The translations under genes were made by a program, and so were the position numbers. A stretch of DNA of 64,000 nt, taken from Erythrobacter sp. F6033 (lineage in GTDB: Bacteria; Pseudomonadota; Alphaproteobacteria; Sphingomonadales; Sphingomonadaceae). The stretch is from positions 682,001 through 746,000 of the forward strand of contig NZ_JALKAZ010000001.1 of assembly GCF_023016005.1 (NCBI RefSeq). Direction: 5' to 3'. Under the pieces are notes generated by a model. That model made no database searches. It was not told the DNA's origin and saw nothing but the letters and a program-made list of their open reading frames with translations. Below are positions 1-10,700 of this stretch, piece by piece. Positions within the stretch are counted from its first letter, which is position 1; each line of letters begins with the position of its first letter.

Positions 1-1148
1 AGTGCGCCTGCCATAGCTGCAGCGTTGCCGATTCCGGATGCCGTATCGGTCATGCGTTCGGCCCGCAGGTTGGCAGCGGCATTCAAAGTGCGGTGCATGA
101 ATACAAACGCACCGAGGAAAAGGATCGAGCCGGAAAGCGGGATGTAAATCATCGATGCCTGATCGAGCATAAGAGCAGTGCCGATCAATCCGATTGCACA
201 AGCCGTCGCCAATTGTGTTGGTTTGGACCAAGCCTTGTTTGAACGAGAGGCCCAAATCAATGCCGCCGCGATCATAGTAAAAACGAGGGCGAGCGTTAGG
301 CCAGTTGATAGATCTCCGCGACTTCGATCCTGTAAGAGGGTCTCTGCTGCTTGAGCCTGAATGACCACCCCTGGCTTTACCCCGAACAATGCGGTCGGGT
401 AGCGATCGCCAAGCTCAATCGCGGTGGCACCAAAGACGAACCGTTTCCCTTGGACATCTTCGCGTGCAACGCGGCCTTCCAAAAGGTCGATGAACGACAC
501 CCGCGGGATAGTTTCGACGTCGATCGCCTGATCAATGCGGAAAAATTCACCAACCGCGCCGGCTTTCTTTGCCAACATGTTGGGCAGAGATGGGCGCGGC
601 ATATCGCTCGTGGTGACGCCGTTGGGGTAGAATGTGATGTGGCCATCGGCGCTCGGGAAAACATTGACCGACGCAAGGAAGGCATGTTCGCGGAATTCCG
701 GTATCGGCAAAGCTTCCGAATAGACTTCGCCGTCTGCAGTTTGATTGACCTGCCGAAATGTCGGCAGGATCACTGGCTGATCGATAGATGCAAATGCGGA
801 AGCGAGGCTTTGATCGTCTGTTTGATTTGAATGCGAGGAGAAGTCGACGTCGAACGCGATTTGCTCTGCGCCAAGCCTATCAAGCTCGGCAACGGCTTTT
901 GCGTAGTGGCTGCGAGGCCAGGGCCATTGATTGAGTTCCAACAGCGAACGCCCATCAATTTCGACAATCGCGATTTCACCGCTCGCTGGAGATATGCGCA
1001 AAGTATCGCGACCATCTCTGACGGAATTCTCGATCCCGTTCCCGATGCCGGAGACCAGCATCAAACACGCCGCCGCAGCCGCAATCACGAATGCCCACGC
1101 GCTGATCCGCGCATTCACATTTGGAAAGATTGATCGCGCAATTCGCAA
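1..1148 (-). CDS. CHASE2-domain signalling protein, probable GGDEF diguanylate cyclase (partial)
   Basis: The frame is open from a TTG at 1148 through base 1, so the C-terminus lies outside the window (382 codons seen). The TTG follows AGAAGGAGG with six bases between; no ATG is available at that point. One TM segment (about residues 12-33) precedes a CHASE2 extracellular sensor domain (about 40-275; EIAIVEIDGRSLLELNQWPW, then AFDVDFS), followed by three closely spaced TM helices (about 285-355). After the last helix comes RMTDTASGIGNAAAM, which resembles the start of a GGDEF domain rather than a class III adenylate cyclase. It would sense an unknown periplasmic signal and make or degrade cyclic-di-GMP. 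It lies 105 bp downstream of the FecR-domain gene in the same direction. CHASE2 is clear; the output domain is inferred from its first residues only. Confidence 0.75.
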   Translation of the reverse strand, partial: MRIARSIFPNVNARISAWAFVIAAAAACLMLVSGIGNGIENSVRDGRDTLRISPASGEIAIVEIDGRSLLELNQWPWPRSHYAKAVAELDRLGAEQIAFDVDFSSHSNQTDDQSLASAFASIDQPVILPTFRQVNQTADGEVYSEALPIPEFREHAFLASVNVFPSADGHITFYPNGVTTSDMPRPSLPNMLAKKAGAVGEFFRIDQAIDVETIPRVSFIDLLEGRVAREDVQGKRFVFGATAIELGDRYPTALFGVKPGVVIQAQAAETLLQDRSRGDLSTGLTLALVFTMIAAALIWASRSNKAWSKPTQLATACAIGLIGTALMLDQASMIYIPLSGSILFLGAFVFMHRTLNAAANLRAERMTDTASGIGNAAAMAGA

Positions 1149-1253
1149 CGCACACCTCCTTCTAGCTGGCGCCCATCGCCAACAGAAAGATATCTATGCC
1201 TGAAAAGGGTTACCGCGCCGTTTGTATTGGCACACCCTTTTGCCTCGAATTGC

Positions 1254-3470
<2,217 letters not shown>

Positions 3471-3630
3471 GACCCAACTCTTCTTAAAAATATTTGTCGA
3501 CGTAAGCCGAATAGCGAATGGGCGTTCAATGAAGGGTGAAAGGCGATGCTTACGGGGAAGTTAATTCCGGCTGACAGGTAAGGAATTCTTAGGTGTGAAT
3601 GACTAGGCGGCCCATGAATTGGAGGCCCGA

Positions 3631-5226
3631 ATGCTGTCGAATAAAGCGCTGGCTATGGTCGCATTGACGTGCGTACCAAGTTTTGCAGTGCATTCACAAA
3701 ATGTTGAAAATACGCCGAAAATTGTGTTTTCGGATGTGTTGGTTGTTGCACAACCAGCGGTTGCGGCCCCGCGCGAATCCAATGATCAGATCAGCGCGGT
3801 TGTGATTTCGGGCAATGAAGCAATTGATGAGTTAAAATACCAGGCTAGGGTTGAAGCATTCTTTGGCGAGCCGCTGACCGATGAAGTGCTCGATCAGCTT
3901 ACTGATGAGCTTGTTACTCTCGCGAAAGAAGAGGGCTTCCCTTACGCTCGAACCACGATTGACCGCGATGCTGCGGCTCTAGGCATTGTGCAGGTGAACG
4001 TAGACGAAGGGCGCATCGATGAGATCGCTTTTGACGGCTATGAAAACGCAATGGCGATGCAAACACTGTCGACATTGACCGGTCGGCCTGCATCAAAGCG
4101 TGATCTTGAATCCGCTCTGCTGCTTGTTTCCGATATTCCGTCGGTCTCGCTTCGCGGAGCAAAATTGCGCCGTATTGAAGGCCGCAATGTGCTGGTTGTT
4201 ACGCTCGAAAAGCGTGATGCGCGGGCTCGCATCGGCTTCGACAATTACGGGACCGAGACTTTCGGGCCAATCCGCGCCAGCGCTTCGACCCAGATGACAG
4301 ATGTTCTGTCATCGGCGGACGAACTGCGCACATCCGTCCGCATAAATCCGATTGAGCCGGAAGAATTGTTGTTCGTTTCCGGCTTCTACAAAACGCAGCT
4401 AACGGTAGATGGTCTGACATTCTCTGTATCTGGCGGGCTGGGGACCACGGATCCCGGCGGCGCTTTGGGTGGCTCTGACATCACCGGTGAAACGCGCCGG
4501 ATCAACGCGCAATTTGCTATGCCTGTGAAGCGTACCAAAAAAGCGAGTGCATGGGTGGAAGGTGACGTTTCCTACGCCTCGATCAAGCAGGATGATCTTG
4601 GGGCGTTGCTTCGCGATGACACTTTGGTCACGGCGTCGGTCGGCCTGCGCACACGTTTTGCCTTCGCTGGCGGAACGGCGCGAACCGGAGTGTGGCTGGA
4701 GCGCGGCATAGGACTCCTTGGGGCAACCCGTCGGGGCGATCCGATTGCGTCGCGCGCCGATGGCGATGGCATATTCACCAAGGTCCGCTTTACGGCAGAC
4801 GCCAACCTTCCGCTCGCGAAAAGATTGAGCCTCTACCTCTCTGCGGGTGGTCAAATTGCAGACAGGCCGCTGCTCGCCGGTGAAGAGCTCGGGCTGGGCG
4901 GCGCGTACCGCACGCGAGGATATGATTTTGCCGAAGTGCTCGGCGATGAAGGCGTCTATGGCCTTGCCGAGATGCGTTACAATTTGAACACGGGCGATCT
5001 TCCGCTCGATTTCCTCCAACTCTATGCCTTCGCTGATGGCGGATATGTCAATGACATCGCGCAATCGGGCGGTGAGGGCTCGCTGTTCTCGGCTGGTCCG
5101 GGAATACGCGCCCGTCTCGGCGTACTTGATCTGGAAGTCGAGAGCGCGTTCCCGCTGGGCGGAACGGGCGAGCGCAGCACCAGCGACGATCCAGAGATCA
5201 ATGTGCGCGCCGGTGTGAGTTTCTGA
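3631..5226 (+). CDS. Outer-membrane POTRA/beta-barrel transporter, TpsB (ShlB/FhaC/HecB) type
   Basis: 531 aa from ATG 3631, chosen because GGAGG lies five bases before it; an upstream in-frame TTG (3619) overlaps that site. A signal peptide (LAMVALTCVPSFAVHSQ) is followed by POTRA-like sequence (about 50-190; EAFFGEPLTDEVLDQLTDEL, then GIVQVNVDEGRIDEIAFDGY). A C-terminal 16-strand-type barrel (about 195-531) has alternating strands and ends in VRAGVSF, a typical terminal aromatic. TpsB proteins export large TpsA beta-helix proteins across the outer membrane. No TpsA protein is encoded in this window. The gene diverges from the FecR-domain gene across 160 bp, so the two are probably co-regulated and the FecR protein or a distant protein may be the cargo. 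A TamA/BamA relative is less likely given the size. Confidence 0.8.
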   Translation: MLSNKALAMVALTCVPSFAVHSQNVENTPKIVFSDVLVVAQPAVAAPRESNDQISAVVISGNEAIDELKYQARVEAFFGEPLTDEVLDQLTDELVTLAKEEGFPYARTTIDRDAAALGIVQVNVDEGRIDEIAFDGYENAMAMQTLSTLTGRPASKRDLESALLLVSDIPSVSLRGAKLRRIEGRNVLVVTLEKRDARARIGFDNYGTETFGPIRASASTQMTDVLSSADELRTSVRINPIEPEELLFVSGFYKTQLTVDGLTFSVSGGLGTTDPGGALGGSDITGETRRINAQFAMPVKRTKKASAWVEGDVSYASIKQDDLGALLRDDTLVTASVGLRTRFAFAGGTARTGVWLERGIGLLGATRRGDPIASRADGDGIFTKVRFTADANLPLAKRLSLYLSAGGQIADRPLLAGEELGLGGAYRTRGYDFAEVLGDEGVYGLAEMRYNLNTGDLPLDFLQLYAFADGGYVNDIAQSGGEGSLFSAGPGIRARLGVLDLEVESAFPLGGTGERSTSDDPEINVRAGVSF

Positions 5227-5338
5227 TCCTTCAGGCTGTGTTCCGACCTCGTCCGGGGCAATTACCAACTAACATTTGCTGCTTGCATCCGATGCCCACA
5301 ATTGGGACAAGGTCGCGGGTTGCATGATATGTAGGAGT

Positions 5339-5427
5339 CGGGCTTTAACAGCCCAACTTGGCGGGACTGTACAAGTCTTCTGTCGGCAAGGTCGGTAGTC
5401 TGACGACTGTCGGCTTGGGCAGAAGAC
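5339..5427 (+). promoter_or_regulatory. Structured leader upstream of the multiheme operon
   Basis: The 264 bp between the barrel gene and the cytochrome gene contain a GGGCT-TTAAC-AGCCC hairpin (5339-5353) and a larger imperfect hairpin in which GTCTTCTG (5375-5382) pairs with CAGAAGAC (5420-5427), with inner CAAG/CTTG pairing and a GTAGTC/GACGAC element. CTGTTTT follows the larger stem. This could be an attenuator or a terminator/leader for the operon. It does not match a riboswitch class I know. Confidence 0.4.
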
Positions 5428-5490
5428 CTGTTTTGGGATTGTGTTCCGGCAGGCATGGACGAAACAGGCGCATCTCGCGGGGGGAATGAG

Positions 5491-6882
5491 ATGACGACAC
5501 CACAGGTGCAATGGCGGCCGAAATGGCTTGTCCGGCAGGATTCTGGCTTCGTGGCTAGGGTCACTGCCGCGCTTTGCTTGTTGATTGCAGTTCCAACCAG
5601 TGTCGCAAATAGCAACTCTACCTATGAAGGTGTGGCCAGCTGCGCCGGTTCGACATGCCATGGCCGAGCCGAAGGAAACGGTGCTGTGGTCCGTCAGGAT
5701 GAGATCGCGACATGGCAGGAGCCATCTTCACCCAGCGGCGCGCACAGCAGGGCCTTCGCTGTACTTGCTGGCAAGCGCGGCCAACAAATCGCGACTAGTC
5801 TCGGGCTAGGCAAGGCCACCCAAGCTCCCGCCTGCCTCGGTTGTCATGCAACCTATGTTCCCTCTACGCAGCGTGGCGCCCGTTTCCGCACAGATGATGG
5901 TGTCGGCTGTGAAAGCTGCCACGGGCCATCGGGTGAATGGCTTGCTGCACACTATGCGCGTCCTGCAACGCATGCTTCGAACGTCGCGAAGGGTCTGACT
6001 CCTCTGGAGAACCCTCAGGCACGCGCAAATGTCTGCCTCGATTGCCACTACGGTTCGACCAAGACCGGCCAGTTTGTAACCCATTCAATGATGGCGGCGG
6101 GGCATCCTCGTGTATCGTTCGAACTCGACCTGTTTAGCGCCCTGCAACAGCACCACGATATTGATGGTGATTACACCGCGCGCAAACGTGCGCCGAACGC
6201 CGTCCGGTTCTGGGCAGTCGGGCAAGCCGAAGCGGTAAAACGTGCGACCAGCCTGTTTGCTAAGCCGAAATTTGGCGCGGAGGGCGCTTTCCCGCAGCTC
6301 TATTTCTACGACTGTCACTCCTGTCATCGGACCATCACCGATGCACAGCAACGCAAGCTGACTTTTGAAACCAATCCGGGCCGCCCGATTCCATTTGGCA
6401 ACCCGCCGTTCAATGATGAAAATATCATCATGCTTTCGGCGGTCGCGGGCGCGCTTGTGCCCGGCCAGGCAGACAGCTTTAAATCGGCGAGCCGCGATTT
6501 CCACCGTGCCATGGGACAAAGCGGATCGGACGCAAGGCTTGCCGCGCAGGAGCTTTCCCGGCGGGCAGGGGCGCTGTCCAATGCGCTAAGCCAGCGTGCC
6601 TACGCAGATGCCGACGCGTTTCGGGTGATTGAGATCGTATCGAGCAAGGCGACGTCTGATCGGTTCACCGACTATGCCGGATCGGTTCAGGCTGTGATGG
6701 CGATCGACACGCTGCTCAACGCGCTTGTGAAAGAAGGCCGTGTTTCGGTGGGCGCAGCGGCGGGAATACGGAGCAATATCAATCGCGCCTATGCTTCCGT
6801 GGCCGAACCGAATGCATACCGCCCCGCCGAATTTCGCTCGGCCCTTAAATCCGCTTCCGGCGCAATTGGAAGGTTGCGCTGA
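5491..6882 (+). CDS. Multiheme c-type cytochrome, cytochrome c554-like
   Basis: 463 aa from ATG 5491 (GGGGGAA upstream); an in-frame ATG at 5455 would add 12 residues. A signal-peptide hydrophobic core (about 21-38) sends it to the periplasm. Heme sites: CAGSTCH near residue 51, with four rather than two residues between the cysteines, then CLGCH (115), CESCH (140), CLDCH (182) and CHSCH (275), so four canonical hemes and one unusual site. Order and spacing resemble the tetraheme cytochrome c554 family, which moves electrons in the periplasm. The C-terminal 170 residues lack heme motifs and look helical. It is the first gene of an operon of four with gaps of 3, 2 and -1 bp. The likely role is electron carrier for the outer-membrane partners encoded next; the redox partner is unknown. 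Confidence 0.85.
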   Translation: MTTPQVQWRPKWLVRQDSGFVARVTAALCLLIAVPTSVANSNSTYEGVASCAGSTCHGRAEGNGAVVRQDEIATWQEPSSPSGAHSRAFAVLAGKRGQQIATSLGLGKATQAPACLGCHATYVPSTQRGARFRTDDGVGCESCHGPSGEWLAAHYARPATHASNVAKGLTPLENPQARANVCLDCHYGSTKTGQFVTHSMMAAGHPRVSFELDLFSALQQHHDIDGDYTARKRAPNAVRFWAVGQAEAVKRATSLFAKPKFGAEGAFPQLYFYDCHSCHRTITDAQQRKLTFETNPGRPIPFGNPPFNDENIIMLSAVAGALVPGQADSFKSASRDFHRAMGQSGSDARLAAQELSRRAGALSNALSQRAYADADAFRVIEIVSSKATSDRFTDYAGSVQAVMAIDTLLNALVKEGRVSVGAAAGIRSNINRAYASVAEPNAYRPAEFRSALKSASGAIGRLR

Positions 6883-6885
6883 TCG

Positions 6886-8841
6886 ATGAAGGGGGGATGG
6901 AAAATACTGGCAGCGGCGCCTCTATTGGTGCTCGCGTCGTGCGGAGGAGGGGGAAGCTCGCCAAGCGGCGGCGGAACCAGTTCTGGTCCACCTACGCCTC
7001 CACCGCCACCGCCATCGCCGCCACCAACCGGCGGGTTCTTCAGCGTTCCTGCGGCAGAAAGCCTTAGCGCTGCAGAAGTCGGAGCCGTCATTGCACAAGC
7101 TGCCGCTCAGGCCGCGTCTCAGGGGGACGCGGCAACAATCGCTGTCACGGATCGCGTCGGCAATGTTCTGGGCGTTTTCCAAATGCCCGGCGCTGGCGCC
7201 ACAGCGGACATTCCCGGCGCGCCCAACGGGCAAAATATCGATGCGCAGGGACTGACCATACCAGCGACAACGGCAGCCATCGCGAAGGCAGTGACCGGAG
7301 CCTATTTGTCGAGCGGCGGGAACGCGTTTTCAAGCCGGACGGCGAGCATGATCGTGCAAGAGCATTTTCCGCCTGCACCCACAACAGCCGGATTGGAAAG
7401 TGGCCCTCTGTTCGGGGTGCAGTTCAGCCAATTGCCGTGCAGCGATCTTGTGAGCCGCGCAAGCGACGGCATGATCGGTCCGCAGCGTTCGCCGCTTGGC
7501 CTGTCGGCTGACCCTGGCGGTTTCCCGCTCTACAAGAACGGTGTCGTTGTTGGCGGTATCGGTGTCATTGCAGACGGCGTTTACGGATCCGATCCGAACG
7601 TGCTCGATGTCGACAACGATGTAGATGAACCGATCGCCTTGGCCGGGACGGTAGGGTTCGAGGCACCAGTCAGCATCCGCGCAGATCGCATTTTCGCCGA
7701 TGGAACATCACTGCGATACACCGATGCGACATACGCGCAGCTTAGCTCGGTCAGCGGCGCTAGCTTTGCAGGCACAGCCGGATCGATTGTTGCGGTCGCG
7801 GGATACCACTCTGGTGGCGGTCTGATCGCGGGCACTGCCTATGGCAGCGAAGCCTCTGGCATCCGCCCTTCGACGGCGAGCGAATTTTCGCTGACCGACG
7901 CGTTTGTCTTATCGAATGGCGCTGGCATGAACCGCTTCCCCATTCGCGCTGGCACAGACGGGGCGGACATTGCTTCGCCAATTACCAGCGCAGAGGCTCA
8001 GGCAATCCTCGAAGAGGCCTTTAAGGTGATGACGCGCGCGCGGGCGCAAATCCGTCAGCCATTGGATAGCCGCGCGCAGGTGAGCATCAGTCTGGTCGAT
8101 ACTCGGGGGCGGGTGCTCGGTATCGTTCGTTCCCCCGACGCACCGATTTTCGGCATTGATGTGAGCCTTCAAAAAGCGCGCACAGCGAACTTTTTCTCCG
8201 GCGCATTCGCCGCGAATGAGCTGGGCGCTGCGGCTGGTGAAGTGCCGCAGTTCGTGAACCGCGTTCGGACTTTCCTGAATGATCCGAACGCTCTCACCGG
8301 ATCGTTTGCCTTTGCGGATCGATCTGGCGGCAATCTGTCGCGGCCTTTCTTCCCCGATGGCGAAGTCGGTCAGCCGCATGGGCCGCTCTCGCGCCCTATC
8401 GATCAATTCAACCCGTTTTCAACCGGTCTGCAATCTGCGTTGATTGTCGGCAATGTCGGTCAGCATCTCGGCTTTGTTCAGGGCGCCAATCTCGACACTC
8501 CTGACAATTGTACAACCCTGCCTCAGATAAATGCAGGCGAGACGCGGCTGGATAACGGAATCCAGATTTTCCCCGGCTCGGTGCCAATCTATCGCGGCAA
8601 CCAACTGGTCGGCGGGATCGGTGTTTCGGGCGACGGGATCGATCAGGATGATATGATTTCGTTTCTCGGCCTCCATAATGCTGGGCAAAGCATCGGCGGG
8701 ATCAACAATGCGCCGCTGGATATCCGTGCAGACCGGATTGTGGTGCAGGTTGGCGGGCGTGAAGTTCGATTGCGTTACGTCAATTGTCCGTTCGCGCCGT
8801 TCCTCGATACCAATGCGCAAAATGTGTGTGAGGGGCTGTAG
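6886..8841 (+). CDS. Lipoprotein with tandem GlcG/HbpS-type heme-binding domains
   Basis: 651 aa. A lipobox (LASC at about residues 16-19) follows the signal peptide, so the protein is lipid-anchored; a Pro/Gly/Ser linker (PPTPPPPPPSPPP) follows. Two GlcG-like domains are visible: about 50-330 (VTDRVGNVLGVFQM, later KNGVVVGGIGVIADGV) and about 365-640 (SLVDTRGRVLGIV, later RGNQLVGGIGVSGDGI). The paired motifs show an internal duplication. GlcG/HbpS domains include extracellular heme- or cofactor-binding sensors, but many have no known ligand. Start ATG 6886 is 3 bp after the cytochrome stop. Being in one operon with multiheme cytochromes and a barrel suggests it sits at the outer membrane and either handles heme or forms part of the redox complex. 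Confidence 0.8.
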   Translation: MKGGWKILAAAPLLVLASCGGGGSSPSGGGTSSGPPTPPPPPPSPPPTGGFFSVPAAESLSAAEVGAVIAQAAAQAASQGDAATIAVTDRVGNVLGVFQMPGAGATADIPGAPNGQNIDAQGLTIPATTAAIAKAVTGAYLSSGGNAFSSRTASMIVQEHFPPAPTTAGLESGPLFGVQFSQLPCSDLVSRASDGMIGPQRSPLGLSADPGGFPLYKNGVVVGGIGVIADGVYGSDPNVLDVDNDVDEPIALAGTVGFEAPVSIRADRIFADGTSLRYTDATYAQLSSVSGASFAGTAGSIVAVAGYHSGGGLIAGTAYGSEASGIRPSTASEFSLTDAFVLSNGAGMNRFPIRAGTDGADIASPITSAEAQAILEEAFKVMTRARAQIRQPLDSRAQVSISLVDTRGRVLGIVRSPDAPIFGIDVSLQKARTANFFSGAFAANELGAAAGEVPQFVNRVRTFLNDPNALTGSFAFADRSGGNLSRPFFPDGEVGQPHGPLSRPIDQFNPFSTGLQSALIVGNVGQHLGFVQGANLDTPDNCTTLPQINAGETRLDNGIQIFPGSVPIYRGNQLVGGIGVSGDGIDQDDMISFLGLHNAGQSIGGINNAPLDIRADRIVVQVGGREVRLRYVNCPFAPFLDTNAQNVCEGL

Positions 8842-8843
8842 CA

Positions 8844-10700
8844 ATGGCTGTCTCGCTCATTCCTTTAGCGATGATCGCGCAACCAGCGCAGCAGGCTGAA
8901 GAACCGCCTGTTGTTCCTGCGCAAGAAGAGACGGTTCAGGAGCCGGATTGGGAGAAAGAACCGCCGCCGGTTGATCCCGGCATCATCGAAGGCCGTGAGC
9001 GGCCCGGTTTCCAAGGAGAACTGCCAGACCGGATTGACCAGACCAACGAAGGCGCTGCGCGGGCTCCTCCACCGGAAGCATTTCCGACAGACCAGATTCC
9101 GATTCCAGATCGCTGGCGGCTGATCGAGGATTTGGGGCTGCTCAAAGAGGACATCCTCGATCCGTACAACCAGAACACTTACAAGGGTGATCGCCCGATC
9201 AATCCGGATAAGGTTCCGTGGTTGCCAATTACAGGCGATGACTGGTTCTTCGTCGTCAACGCGATCAGCGACAGCGTCTATGAGCCGCGCACATTCCCAA
9301 TTCCTGTCGGCATCCAGACCACCGAAGACGTCGACCGTTTGGATGTGTTCGGCGATGATTTTTCGACCGTCCTGTCCCAGACATTCATTGTCGGCGCTGC
9401 GCTTTTGAAAGGCAGCACGGCCTATAAGCCGCCCAGCGTCGAATACCGCGTAACGCTCGCTTACAACGTCAATTATGTCGACGTGCCCGAGCGAAGAGTA
9501 TTGTTTGTCGAGCCTTCGCAGGAAAGCGACCGGCTGGATCATTTCCTCGGCGTGCAGGAAGCCTTTGTCGACTACCACTTCACGCAGTTCGACAATGACC
9601 GTTTCGATTTCATCTCGATCCGTGCCGGCATCCAGCCGTTCCAGTCCGATTTCCGCGGTTTTCTGTTCAACGACAACCAGCTCGGCGTGCGGCTGTTCGG
9701 TAACCGCGACAACAACCGGTTTCAGTTCAATCTCGGCGCGTTTTGGCGGCTTGAGAAAGACACCAATAGCGGCCTGAATTCAGTCGTGAAAACGCCGCGC
9801 GATGACTTTGTGTTTATCGCCAATGCCTATCGGCAGGACTTTCTTATCCCTGCGCTGACCAGCCAGATCACTTTCGCTTACAACCGGAACCGCGAAGCGG
9901 GCGATATCGAGATTGACGATAACGGATTTCCCGTGCGCCCGGCACTGCTCGGAAACTTGCGTGGGCGCGATTACGATGCCTACTATATCGGCTACAACGC
10001 CGATGGCCGCGTCGGACGGATCAACGTCACCGCGAGCGCCTATTGGGTGCTGGGCGAGGATCGGAACAACATCTTCACCGGCGAACCCGCCAGCATCAAT
10101 GCGCAGTTCGCAGCGGCGGAACTTAGCTATGACCGGGACTGGATGCGGTTCCGCCTGTCGGGTGCATATCAAAGCGGCGACAGCGATCCGTTTGACGACA
10201 CACAAGGCGGGTACGACGCGATCTTTGAAAACCCGGTCTTTGCAGGCGCGGACACATCATATTGGATACGCCAGACCATCCCGTTTGCTGGCGGCGGACG
10301 CGCGGTTTCTGTGAATGGCCGCAATGGCATCCTGAACAATCTGCGCAGCTCGAAGGAACAAGGGCAGTCGAACTTCGTCAATCCCGGCCTTATTTTGGCA
10401 GGAGTGGGCGCAGACTTAGACCTGACACCGGAATTCCGGCTTTCAGCCAATGCCAATCATCTCTGGTTTGAAGATACAACGTCTCTGCAAGTGCTGCGCA
10501 ATGAAGGCTCGATCCCGAAAGAGATTGGCTATGATCTGTCGGCGGCTGCGATCTGGCGACCCAAGGCAAACCAGAACATCGTTTTCCGCCTGTCCGCTGC
10601 GACACTGATCGCTGGTGATGGTTTCCGCGATCTGTTCGATGCGCGGGCTGGCGGGCGCGAATTCGTCTCTGTTCTTGCAAATGTGGTGCTGACTTACTGA
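8844..10700 (+). CDS. Outer-membrane beta-barrel protein, putative conduit or porin
   Basis: 618 aa; ATG 8844 follows GAGGGG with eight bases between. A short hydrophobic N-terminus (MAVSLIPLAMIAQPAQQA) and a Pro/Glu-rich linker (about 20-85) precede a long region of alternating amphipathic strands with many Asp-Asn turns and aromatic girdle residues, ending in VLANVVLTY, a typical terminal strand. I do not recognise a named family; DUF-type porins and MtrB-like barrels are alternatives. There is no CXXC near the N-terminus as in some MtrB proteins. It lies between two multiheme cytochrome/heme-protein genes in one operon and overlaps the next gene by one base (TGATG). This context suggests a barrel through which cytochromes make contact across the outer membrane. 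That role is inference. Confidence 0.65.
   Translation: MAVSLIPLAMIAQPAQQAEEPPVVPAQEETVQEPDWEKEPPPVDPGIIEGRERPGFQGELPDRIDQTNEGAARAPPPEAFPTDQIPIPDRWRLIEDLGLLKEDILDPYNQNTYKGDRPINPDKVPWLPITGDDWFFVVNAISDSVYEPRTFPIPVGIQTTEDVDRLDVFGDDFSTVLSQTFIVGAALLKGSTAYKPPSVEYRVTLAYNVNYVDVPERRVLFVEPSQESDRLDHFLGVQEAFVDYHFTQFDNDRFDFISIRAGIQPFQSDFRGFLFNDNQLGVRLFGNRDNNRFQFNLGAFWRLEKDTNSGLNSVVKTPRDDFVFIANAYRQDFLIPALTSQITFAYNRNREAGDIEIDDNGFPVRPALLGNLRGRDYDAYYIGYNADGRVGRINVTASAYWVLGEDRNNIFTGEPASINAQFAAAELSYDRDWMRFRLSGAYQSGDSDPFDDTQGGYDAIFENPVFAGADTSYWIRQTIPFAGGGRAVSVNGRNGILNNLRSSKEQGQSNFVNPGLILAGVGADLDLTPEFRLSANANHLWFEDTTSLQVLRNEGSIPKEIGYDLSAAAIWRPKANQNIVFRLSAATLIAGDGFRDLFDARAGGREFVSVLANVVLTY

Noticed and set aside
3631..5226. 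TamA or BamA
   Set aside because: Too short for BamA and TpsB-like in POTRA count and context.
4399..5268. 289-codon minus-strand frame
   Set aside because: Antisense shadow of the TpsB-like gene; composition is Arg/Ala-rich and has no domain.
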